Assembly: GCF_003350505.1 (NCBI RefSeq)
Contig: NZ_QQAY01000005.1
Coordinates: forward strand, 117,043 to 181,042
DNA: 64,000 bases
Direction of reading: 5' to 3'
Source: Falsibacillus pallidus
GTDB taxonomy: Bacteria; Bacillota; Bacilli; Bacillales; DSM-25281
In this document: positions 52,901 through 60,797 of the stretch, one piece after another
How positions within the stretch are numbered: the first letter of the stretch is position 1
Layout of the letters: each line of letters starts with the position of its first letter
Translations under genes and position numbers: made by a program
Notes under the pieces: generated by a model
What the model was told of the DNA's origin: nothing
Databases searched by the model: none
Seen by the model: the letters and a program-made list of their open reading frames with translations, nothing else

Positions 52901-54913
52901 TTATGCTGTGAGCTGTTCGGCTGAGCTGCTTTTCTTTTTCTTGTTTGCAATTAGGATCATCACTAATGCAATCACAAGGAACGATGCAATGTATAGGACT
53001 AGTATTCCGATATCATTCCAATAGCGCGTCCAGTCGCCTGTTGAGATGACACTGCGGAATGCCTGGACTGCATAGGTCATCGGCAGGAATTTCCCCATTT
53101 CCCTGATCGCGTCAGGTGCGAGCTGGATAGGGAAGGTTCCGCCTGAAGATGCCAGTTGGGTGACAAGCAGCGTAATAGCTGCAAACTTCCCAAGAGGCCC
53201 GATCAGCGACACAAACATCAAAATGAGCGTTGCAAAGATAAACGATGTCAACAGACTCAACAAAATAAAGCGAGGAAGGTCGAGGACGTGAATATCAAAT
53301 CCGTACAATATGACAGCATCTACGATGATGGTCTGCAGGATGCTGATGGACAGATACAGTGACACTTTATTGACGAAGTGCGTCCAGCCGGAATGGCCAA
53401 ACTTGGATCTCCGGTCGAACGGGATGACATTGGCTGCCAAGAGTCCTCCGACAAACAATCCCAGCGTCAAGAAATACGGTACCATGGCTGTTCCGTAGTT
53501 CGGCACCTTGTTCATTTGCGATTCAACGAGCTGGACAGGGCGTGAGAACATATTGACCATGGCATCATTTGATTTGATATCAGATGATTTATCCGCCGCT
53601 TCAGTCAATTTAACAGCAAGCTCCCCGCTTCCATCCTTCAGTTTATTGACTCCATCTGCAAGCTTTCCAGAAGATTGATCCAGCTGATGAGCACCATTGT
53701 CTGCCTTTTGGACACCGTCAGCAAATGCCGAGAAGCCGCCTGACCATTTTTCCATGCCGGCATTTAATTGGCCTGCTCCATCAGAAATTTTGGAGGCTCC
53801 TGCTGATGCCTCAGCCAGTTTCTCACTGATGGTTTTAGCACCACCCGCAACTTCCTGCTGGCCGGCCTTTAATTTTTCTATTCCATTTGCCTGTGCCGCC
53901 TGTTCTGCATTTGCTTTGGCAAGATTTTGAGAAATCGACTGGCTGGCATTGAGCATTTCTTTCATTTTAGGGTCATCCGCAAGCTCTGGGTGATCTTTTG
54001 CAAACTGCTGCATTTGTTCTGTAAGGCTTTTCGAATCATCCGCTGATTGGCTCACATCTTGTGATGATGCTTTTGCCAATGAACTTACTTGATCCAATCC
54101 GCTTTGAACAGATGATGCACCGGCTGCCAATTGACTGCTGCCGTCCTTAAGCTGTCCCAAGCCTGATGTCAGACTTGCAGCCCCGCCGTTTAGCTTCTGC
54201 ATGTTTTGAACGAGCTCCCTGCTTCCACTTTCCAATGGATTCAAGCCTGCTGCGAGTTTGGAAGTCCCATCCGCCAAGCTGTGGACACCATCTGTATAGG
54301 TTCCGAATCCGGAATTCAGCATTCCAGCTCCATCTTCCAGCTTCTTAGCCCCATCCGATGCCTTGGCAAATCCTTGTGAAAGTTCTTCCAGGCTTGAAAA
54401 TACACTCTTCGTGTAGGACTTGGTGATTTCATCCCCTACGCTGTCCCTTAATTTCGAAACGGCTGTAGAGCCGATCTGTCCTGCAATGAAGTTGTTTCCC
54501 TGATTCGTCTTATAAATCAAATGAGCGGGCTCTGGATTCTTTTCCAATAAGGTGGTCACCTTTTTTGAAAAATCTTTTGGAATGACGACCTTCATATAGT
54601 AATCGCCGTCTTTCAGTCCCTTTTCACCTTTTTGATCTGAAACAAAACGGAAGTCCAGCGAATGGTCTTTTTTCAATTCATCCGTCAAGTCTTTGCCGGC
54701 ATGAAGCTCTTCGCCATCAAGCACGGCCCCCTGATCCATATTGACCACTGCTACCGGAAGACGGTCAAGCCTCCCATAAGGATTCCAATATCCCGCCAAA
54801 AACATCCCTGCGTACAGCAGCGGCATACAAAGAAGAATCGATATTCCGATCAAACTTTTTTTATTTTTAAAGATATGCTTCCAATCTTGGAGAAAAAGCT
54901 TAAATCCTTTCAT
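52901..54913 (-). CDS. yhgE: YhgE/Pip-family membrane protein
   Basis: A 670-residue protein with one N-terminal helix (about 20-40), a long extracellular region and five or six C-terminal helices (about 480-655) resembling an ABC-2 permease. The middle is built of repeated short Leu/Gly motifs such as LADGTSKLAAGL and LKDGSSQLAAG, typical of YhgE/Pip proteins linked to phage reception or type VII secretion-like roles. Function is unproven. The upstream MarR gene and an overlapping palindrome set (54953-54973) indicate MarR control. Confidence 0.88.
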   Translation of the reverse strand: MKGFKLFLQDWKHIFKNKKSLIGISILLCMPLLYAGMFLAGYWNPYGRLDRLPVAVVNMDQGAVLDGEELHAGKDLTDELKKDHSLDFRFVSDQKGEKGLKDGDYYMKVVIPKDFSKKVTTLLEKNPEPAHLIYKTNQGNNFIAGQIGSTAVSKLRDSVGDEITKSYTKSVFSSLEELSQGFAKASDGAKKLEDGAGMLNSGFGTYTDGVHSLADGTSKLAAGLNPLESGSRELVQNMQKLNGGAASLTSGLGQLKDGSSQLAAGASSVQSGLDQVSSLAKASSQDVSQSADDSKSLTEQMQQFAKDHPELADDPKMKEMLNASQSISQNLAKANAEQAAQANGIEKLKAGQQEVAGGAKTISEKLAEASAGASKISDGAGQLNAGMEKWSGGFSAFADGVQKADNGAHQLDQSSGKLADGVNKLKDGSGELAVKLTEAADKSSDIKSNDAMVNMFSRPVQLVESQMNKVPNYGTAMVPYFLTLGLFVGGLLAANVIPFDRRSKFGHSGWTHFVNKVSLYLSISILQTIIVDAVILYGFDIHVLDLPRFILLSLLTSFIFATLILMFVSLIGPLGKFAAITLLVTQLASSGGTFPIQLAPDAIREMGKFLPMTYAVQAFRSVISTGDWTRYWNDIGILVLYIASFLVIALVMILIANKKKKSSSAEQLTA

Positions 54914-54952
54914 ATTTCAATATCACTCCGATTCAAACTAATGCTTGCATGG

Positions 54953-54973
54953 TACAACGTTGTATTATACAAC
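54953..54973. promoter_or_regulatory. palindromic operator between marR and yhgE
   Basis: Perfect palindrome TACAACGTTGTA (54953-54964), followed by TTA and another TACAAC (54968-54973), giving two overlapping inverted repeats in front of yhgE. Likely bound by the adjacent MarR protein. Confidence 0.7.
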
Positions 54974-55019
54974 CTTTTATCTAAAATTCAAGCATCGATT
55001 TGAAAAAGGTGTGAATTGG

Positions 55020-55466
55020 CTATTTTGATCGTTTATATCTGACGACTGTCTGATTGAATTTTTCAAGGAGAACCGCAAATGTTTCACAATCATCCATTTC
55101 CCATTCCTTCAGCAAATGTGTGTAAAATTCACGTCGCTGTTCCCTTACTTCATTTAATTGAGTCTGTCCTTCTTTCGTAATGGAAAGAAGGTTGATGCGT
55201 GCATCCGCAGGGTCCGTTTTGCGCTCCACGTAATTTTTTGATTCCAGAGCGGCCGTTTGTCGGCTCAATGTAGAGAGGTCCAGCTGAAAAGCTTCAGATA
55301 AGGCTTTGATGCCCATCGGACCATTTTCTTCTAAGTGAAGGAGGAGCAAATAAGTTGACCGCTCCATTTCATTGTATTTAAGATTGGCAATCCTTGTCGC
55401 CTCAGCCCGCCGGACAAACATGGCGAGTTCGCGTTCAAGAAAAGAGAATGTTTCTTTTGAATCCAT
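55020..55466 (-). CDS. MarR-family regulator of yhgE
   Basis: A 148-residue winged-helix protein. Recognition helix region MGIKALSEAFQLDLSTLSRQTAAL is at about 55-80 and the wing DPADARINLLSIT at about 90-102. The ATG at 55466 follows ATGAGGTAA; a longer reading has no ribosome site. It sits between the molybdoenzyme gene and yhgE on one strand. Its probable operator lies on the yhgE side. Confidence 0.87.
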   Translation of the reverse strand: MDSKETFSFLERELAMFVRRAEATRIANLKYNEMERSTYLLLLHLEENGPMGIKALSEAFQLDLSTLSRQTAALESKNYVERKTDPADARINLLSITKEGQTQLNEVREQRREFYTHLLKEWEMDDCETFAVLLEKFNQTVVRYKRSK

Positions 55467-55545
55467 ATCCGTTACCTCATTTCTTACGATCATCACTTTC
55501 AGAATACCATATTTCTGTAAAGTGGAGGACTTCTGCTGTATTAAG

Positions 55546-56778
55546 TTAAATCGATTTGACCCACGCATCCTTGGAATAGCCTCTTTCTTCCCAGTAGCCG
55601 GTATGACTGTGGGAGATCACTTCGATGCGGCTGAGCCATTTTACGGATTTGTAGGCGTACATTTTCGGCACAATCAAGCGGACAGGACCACCGTTCTTCT
55701 GGTCAATCAGCTTCCCATCGATCAATACAGCCACCATCGCATCCTCCATCATTGCCTGTTTGATAGTGAGTGTATCTGTATAGACCCCATCAGCCGAATA
55801 AAACTTCACGTACTTGGCACTTTCTTTTAATTCGGCCTGTTCAAGAATCTTCTTCAAGGGGATGCCTTCCCATGTTACATCATATACGCTCCAGCCTGTG
55901 ACACAGTGAAAATCGCTCACTTGTACATCCCGGTGCATCTTAACGAATTCCTCCCAGTTGTACGATTGTTTTGTCTTAACAAGTCCATCCACTGTAAATC
56001 GGAAGTTCTCATTGGTGATCTTCGGAATTTCCGTCACGGTGTAATACCTGAACTCTCCCTTTCTTCCGCCACCGACCGGCGGAGAGGAGCTTGCATTCGG
56101 TGAAGGGAGCGGTTTCAAATCATTGCCCCCATTTAAAGCAGGGCCACCGCCTGAAGCTGCAGGCATAAAGGACTTGAACCATCTCGATATGACAGGAAGG
56201 AATGCTAAAAAAATGAGAGCGGCACTTGTCATCCTTAAGAACGACCTTCTTGTATAAAGAGGGTTCCTTTCATCTATTTCAATTGGATCCTGCTTCGATG
56301 GCACCGTCTGCTTTTTCTCCAGCTTCTTGAACCACATGCTTCTAGTGACGCTATGATAAAGAACATATGGGACACCGAACCATGTTGCAAAGTCATGGAT
56401 AAATAAAGCTGCAGTACTGACTTGCGGCGGGAATTGCCTATGGATGGTTAAAAACACCCCTGAAACGATCAGCAGCAATAAAATGGTCAAGACTAAATAA
56501 AGATTGTATCGGTTTTGTTTTCTTTTCTTGAGAGTGCTTAAGTGCTTGGCCATTTTCGGCAAATAATAGAGAAGTGGAAGGCAAAGGATGAAGCCAATCC
56601 AGATATGGACATCCCTGACCATTACCCGGACAGCGGGAAAAAGTGAGCGGAAAGAGGTTGAAAACAAGATGAAGCCCGTCAAAGTCAGAACGAAAAATAA
56701 AATGGCGTTCGAATGGTGAAGGCGTGCCAGCCGCTTTCCAAAATTTAAATTCCTTTGAAAAAAGAGTTTAACATTCAT
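55546..56778 (-). CDS. cytochrome b-like/sulfite-oxidase-fold molybdoenzyme fusion
   Basis: A 410-residue fusion. Residues 1-155 form four helices with several histidines (LHHSNAILF, DVHIWIGF, IHDFATWF, YHSVTR) able to hold b-type heme. A Tat-like TRRSFLRM motif with another hydrophobic stretch is internal, at about 174-196. A Pro/Ser/Gly linker follows, then a sulfite-oxidase-type molybdopterin domain (about 245-410) with the Mo-ligand Cys in FHCVTGWSVYDV near 293. It resembles an MsrQ-MsrP (YedZ-YedY) pair joined in one chain. The reaction is unknown; an extracytoplasmic reductase is likely. Confidence 0.82.
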   Translation of the reverse strand: MNVKLFFQRNLNFGKRLARLHHSNAILFFVLTLTGFILFSTSFRSLFPAVRVMVRDVHIWIGFILCLPLLYYLPKMAKHLSTLKKRKQNRYNLYLVLTILLLLIVSGVFLTIHRQFPPQVSTAALFIHDFATWFGVPYVLYHSVTRSMWFKKLEKKQTVPSKQDPIEIDERNPLYTRRSFLRMTSAALIFLAFLPVISRWFKSFMPAASGGGPALNGGNDLKPLPSPNASSSPPVGGGRKGEFRYYTVTEIPKITNENFRFTVDGLVKTKQSYNWEEFVKMHRDVQVSDFHCVTGWSVYDVTWEGIPLKKILEQAELKESAKYVKFYSADGVYTDTLTIKQAMMEDAMVAVLIDGKLIDQKNGGPVRLIVPKMYAYKSVKWLSRIEVISHSHTGYWEERGYSKDAWVKSI

Positions 56779-56869
56779 CCTGGATTCCTGCCTTCCCACG
56801 CATTCTGATAATGACTTTATTGTACCACCACTCTTTTCTTTAACAGGAACGATAATGCTCTCAAAATGA

Positions 56870-56903
56870 AAAAAAGCCCACATTTCCGGCGTTGGGCTTT
56901 TTT
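56870..56903. terminator. terminator between the molybdoenzyme and kinase genes
   Basis: AAAAAAGCCCA and TGGGCTTTTTT form a stem with A/T tails on both sides. Confidence 0.82.
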
Positions 56904-56942
56904 AAAAAGAAGAAATTATAAACATTTAGAGTGGTATACTGT

Positions 56943-57100
56943 CCGCTTTTCTTGATCCAGCTCCACCGGCTAGAGGCTGGGAGGTTTCCTTCAGCACACT
57001 TACGATAAGTCAACATCGGTTCACTTCGTTCACCGTGTTTCCTTTATCTCGTGGTGCTTCAGTCCAACCTCGGCGCCTCTGGACAGCCGGCTCCGCTTTT
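56943..57100. repeat. long imperfect hairpin repeat
   Basis: About 160 bp that folds on itself: CCACCGGCTAGAGGC on the left matches the complement of GCCTCTGGACAGCCGG on the right, with an inner AGCAC...CGATAAG against TTTATCTCGTGGTGCT. It resembles a GC-rich intergenic repeat I recall from many Bacillaceae genomes, ending CTCCGCTTTTCT. Only one copy is in this window. Confidence 0.6.
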
Positions 57101-57102
57101 CT

Positions 57103-57128
57103 AATTTAATCAAACGTTTGATTAAATT
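57103..57128. repeat. perfect 26-bp palindrome behind the kinase gene
   Basis: Centred on TCAAACGTTTGA and extended by AATTTAA on both sides. It lies 9 bp beyond the kinase stop codon. It could be an RNA hairpin or a regulator site. Confidence 0.7.
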
Positions 57129-57137
57129 TAAATATGC

Positions 57138-58388
57138 CTATGTATCAAGCGGGATGGTGATTACGAAACGTGTACCTTTCCCCTGTTCGCTTTCCACATG
57201 GATCTTGCCTTTCATTGCTTCGATTACACTAAACACGACCATCATTCCGAGGCCGGTTCCTTTTTGATCCTTTGTGGTGAAATAAGGTTCGCCGAGGCGC
57301 CTCATTTGTTCATCCGTCATCCCGAACCCTGTATCCTGGATATCGATGATGGCCAATTGATCGGAGGAGCCGATGGTTATGGTCAATTTTCCCCCATTAG
57401 GCATGGCTTCAATCGAGTTTTTCAGGAGATTCAATATACATTGCTGAAACAAGGATTGATCACCTGTGATGGGCACGGACTTCAGCCGTTGATCGAGTCT
57501 GACACTATTCATATTGGCAAGCGGTCTGAGGATGGAAATCACTTTTTCCGTCTGCTCCTTCAGATCCATCGTTTCCATTCGTTCATGAGTGGGCTTGGCA
57601 AAAGTGAGGTAATCCCGGACGATTCCTTCTGCCCTGTTTAATTCATCCAGCGCCAGTTTGATATATTCCAAGTTCTTTCCCTCTTGTTTACTTCCCTGGA
57701 GCAGCTGGAGAAAACCCTTTGTGGTTGTCATGGGATTTCGGATTTCATGCGAAATGCTTGCTGCAAGGTGGCTGACTACCTCCAGTTTTTCAGAACGCAG
57801 AACTTTTGCCCGCATGTAGCGCGCACTCCGGATCGCTTCTATTAAATAGACGACTACTCCCATTCCTACGACTTCCATCGAAGCGCTTGCATAAATATGT
57901 TCCTGGTAATGATAGTTATTAAAAAACAACGGAAATAAGAGAAATCCTACCACCGAGTGAAAGATAGAAACTAAAACAGCTGCAATGATTTTGTGGCGAA
58001 TGCTCAAGGTATTATATTTTTTGAAAAATAGGATGGTTAAAACAAAGATGATGGCGCATATGATGAGGGTCATATAAATCCCCTGTCCCCCGAAGACGGC
58101 TCTGTATAGCACTGTGAATGCGATGAGGAGTGCGCTGATGGCCGGACCTCCGTAGAAGCTCCCGATCAAAAGGGGAATAAATCGCAAGTCGTAGATGATG
58201 CCGTGTTCGAACCTGGCTGGAAAGGAAATGCAAAGCACAATCGAGATGAAGGCGAAAAGGAAATAGCGCCTTTTCAACTTCTTTTCGTCTACATAAAACT
58301 GATTGCGGTCTCCCGATAGCTGAAAGACAAAAAGTGTCGCTAATATATAAAATAAATTGGGCAGAAGCTGAGTAAAGAATACTGGCAT
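57138..58388 (-). CDS. KinB-like sensor histidine kinase (5TMR-LYT type)
   Basis: A 416-residue kinase whose first 190 residues hold five or six helices with YDLRFIPLLIGSFYGGP, characteristic of the 5TMR-LYT sensor also found in KinB. The phospho-acceptor box is AASISHEIRNPMTTTKGF, followed by NLLKNSIEAMPNGG, IQDTGFGM and GTGLGM. No response regulator is adjacent, consistent with a phosphorelay kinase. The start is uncertain: ATG at 58388 or GTG at 58400. Confidence 0.88.
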   Translation of the reverse strand: MPVFFTQLLPNLFYILATLFVFQLSGDRNQFYVDEKKLKRRYFLFAFISIVLCISFPARFEHGIIYDLRFIPLLIGSFYGGPAISALLIAFTVLYRAVFGGQGIYMTLIICAIIFVLTILFFKKYNTLSIRHKIIAAVLVSIFHSVVGFLLFPLFFNNYHYQEHIYASASMEVVGMGVVVYLIEAIRSARYMRAKVLRSEKLEVVSHLAASISHEIRNPMTTTKGFLQLLQGSKQEGKNLEYIKLALDELNRAEGIVRDYLTFAKPTHERMETMDLKEQTEKVISILRPLANMNSVRLDQRLKSVPITGDQSLFQQCILNLLKNSIEAMPNGGKLTITIGSSDQLAIIDIQDTGFGMTDEQMRRLGEPYFTTKDQKGTGLGMMVVFSVIEAMKGKIHVESEQGKGTRFVITIPLDT

Positions 58389-58474
58389 AAAACCCCACAC
58401 TTTTCCTATGATTTCCTTTTATTATAGCGATTCATTCGAATGATTGCGATAGTAATATTATGCTAAATTCGAAT

Positions 58475-59329
58475 TTACTCTGCTTTATCGATGACAACCG
58501 CCTGTTTCCCCATCTGGTTCCACGATTGAATGAACTGATTCTTGTTCACTTTTCGATTTTTCACCCCATACGGATCATTTAAATAAATATTCTGTTCATC
58601 ATACCCGGTCAACGCGACACTATGTTCACTATAGGTCACTTCAATGGCACCTTGCGGGGTTTCCCACTTTTTAAAATCACCCACGGGGCCAAAGTTGGCA
58701 GTCGTGATGACCCAAACCGGAAGGCCTTTATCCAATTCCTTTTGAATCGTTTCAAATGGCTGTCCAGTCAAATCCCTGGCACGCTCTCCTGCGTATTTTT
58801 TTGCCAAATTCATAATAGGTCCATGGTAAACGCCGAGTCCCGGGCCATTCTCCATATCTCCGACGAATCCAACATTCGGGTTTCCGTGCTTTCCATCTGC
58901 ATAATTAAGGGGCACCCGTTCAACGGCCTCTGCCAGCTCATTTTTTGTTACGTCAATTCCGTGGAACTGCATGATCATGGTCAAACTGGCAATCTCGCAC
59001 CCATTATAAAGTCTGGGGTTGTCCATTTGGTTGACAAGCGGTACATCTAATGGAAATGTCACAGCAGGTACTGCCTCCTTTTTTTCAGGAACTTCCGCCA
59101 ATAATCTATTGTTTTTGGCATCTTTCTTTTCAGCTTCGTCTTTCTTCTTGACTGTGTCTTTCTTTTTCGGTTCGGTTTCTTTCGATTCTTTTTTATCTTC
59201 CAGTCCTCTTTTAAGAGAAATGAATTCTTTTCTTAATATCTCTGCATTTCGATCGTAGTTAATCCCGAGAAAGACGCTGATGATAACCAACAGGCTTAAT
59301 ACATAAATGAGTCCCTTGTTTAAGTTCAT
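58475..59329 (-). CDS. membrane-anchored C39-like cysteine peptidase family protein
   Basis: A 284-residue protein: N-terminal anchor (about 7-25), a Lys/Glu-rich stalk (about 35-85), and a Peptidase_C39_2 domain. The putative triad is Cys in NGCEIASLTM (about 110), His in YSEHSVALTGY (about 235) and Asp in LNDPYG. The domain would be extracellular. Related proteins are annotated as C39-like without known substrates. AGGATG precedes the ATG at 59329. Confidence 0.85.
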   Translation of the reverse strand: MNLNKGLIYVLSLLVIISVFLGINYDRNAEILRKEFISLKRGLEDKKESKETEPKKKDTVKKKDEAEKKDAKNNRLLAEVPEKKEAVPAVTFPLDVPLVNQMDNPRLYNGCEIASLTMIMQFHGIDVTKNELAEAVERVPLNYADGKHGNPNVGFVGDMENGPGLGVYHGPIMNLAKKYAGERARDLTGQPFETIQKELDKGLPVWVITTANFGPVGDFKKWETPQGAIEVTYSEHSVALTGYDEQNIYLNDPYGVKNRKVNKNQFIQSWNQMGKQAVVIDKAE

Positions 59330-59411
59330 ATTCAAGCATCCTTATCTGATTATAGTTACTAACAGATTACCATACGCGGTTGAATATTGTTACTGAACAT
59401 TCTACCAATAT

Positions 59412-59448
59412 AAAAAAGCACAAAAAAGGTTTCCCTTCTTTGCACTTT
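59412..59448 (-). terminator. terminator of the MFS gene
   Basis: On the minus strand AAAGAAGG pairs with CCTTTTTT and TGC/GTG outer pairs, followed by a T-run. Confidence 0.65.
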
Positions 59449-59459
59449 GCTGAGTGAAA

Positions 59460-60650
59460 TTAAAACTTAAGGTTATGCTGGCTTCGGAGCGGTTTTTTCC
59501 GGCCTTCCATAATTGTGAAGACCATGGCAAGGAGCATGAATACACTGGATATTTGGAATAGAACTCCGATCTCTACGTATTGAGCGATGATCCCAAAAAC
59601 AAGTCCGCTCAACCCGATGCCGAGGTCAATGGAAGAGAAAAACATTCCGCTCGCCACCCCTCTTTTGTTTGCAGGGGTGATGGAAAGCGTCCAGGACTGA
59701 AGCGTCGGAATCAAAGAGCCGTATCCGATGCCAAATAAGATTCCTGCTGCTGCAATTAAAATGTTCGAATGGGCAAAGGACAGCACCCACATCCCGATAA
59801 AGGAAACGAACGTGCAGAATATGACAAGCCCCTTAGGTCCATGCTGGTCAAAATATTTACCAGAAATCGGACGGGAAATGGTCGCCATCACAGCATTGAA
59901 TAAGTAAAATAAGAAAATTTGAGGGATCCCGCGTTCGTCCCCAAAGATGACAATGAATGTCACAATGGATCCATAGGCGAAGCTCGCGAGCAGCGTGATA
60001 AAAGCAGGATACCAGCTTGTTTTCTCGATCATGGAGCCGAAATATGAAAACGGCAAGTCTTCTTTTTTCGTGTTCTTCACGATTTCCGGCGTCTTATAGT
60101 TGACCAAGGCCAAAAGCAGAACAGCCATTACGCCTAGAGCGCCTGAAATATAGATCAGATTTGAAAAACTAGTAATCTGGAATAAGTAGATTCCCAGACT
60201 CGGTGCGATAATCATTCCGATGGTGATGGAAAGGCCGTAATAGCCCATCCCTTCCCCCAGTCTCGAATTCGGCACAACATCAACCGCGGCGGTTCCGTTG
60301 ACGGTGGTTGACCAGCCCCAGGCAAGACCATGCATGAACCGGAATAAAAGAAAGACGAGGACAACGCTGGACAATGGATAGATAAATGTGATGACAAGCA
60401 AGGAAATGATCCCCGCCATCACAAGCGGTTTCCGGGTTCGATACCCCAGCATATAGCCGATAAACGGCCGGCAGATAACAGCCCCGATGGAAAACAGGGT
60501 TGTCACCAGTCCGATTTCAAGCCCGTTTGCCCCCAGGGACTTTATATAAGGCGGAAGTGTAGGAATCAACATTTGAAAGGACATGAAAACAAATAAGTTC
60601 CCTGCCATCAGCATGATGAACGATTTTGTCCATAATATATCTTTTTTCAC
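59460..60650 (-). CDS. MFS transporter (12-helix)
   Basis: A 396-residue major facilitator with TM1 LFVFMSFQMLIPTLPPYI, a motif-A-like GYMLGYRTRKPLVMAG in the first cytoplasmic loop (about 66-81), and the second-half equivalent GKYFDQHGPKGLVIF. It fits drug-efflux-type MFS proteins, but the substrate cannot be told. GTG start at 60650 behind GGGGGAG. No regulator is adjacent. Confidence 0.88.
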   Translation of the reverse strand: MKKDILWTKSFIMLMAGNLFVFMSFQMLIPTLPPYIKSLGANGLEIGLVTTLFSIGAVICRPFIGYMLGYRTRKPLVMAGIISLLVITFIYPLSSVVLVFLLFRFMHGLAWGWSTTVNGTAAVDVVPNSRLGEGMGYYGLSITIGMIIAPSLGIYLFQITSFSNLIYISGALGVMAVLLLALVNYKTPEIVKNTKKEDLPFSYFGSMIEKTSWYPAFITLLASFAYGSIVTFIVIFGDERGIPQIFLFYLFNAVMATISRPISGKYFDQHGPKGLVIFCTFVSFIGMWVLSFAHSNILIAAAGILFGIGYGSLIPTLQSWTLSITPANKRGVASGMFFSSIDLGIGLSGLVFGIIAQYVEIGVLFQISSVFMLLAMVFTIMEGRKKPLRSQHNLKF

Positions 60651-60760
60651 GAAGATACTCCCCCTTTTGCGATTCGTGAAAACTGTGCGATTTATTTCGT
60701 ATTGCTAAATATTATCACATCTAGAGGGAAATGCATATTTGAAATTAAAGACAAAGAAAA

Positions 60761-60784
60761 AGGATTGCCTATTAAGACAATCCT
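60761..60784 (-). terminator. terminator of the dynamin-like gene
   Basis: AGGATTG pairs with CAATCCT; on the minus strand TTTTTC follows. Confidence 0.7.
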
Positions 60785-60797
60785 CTCTTCAAAAACA

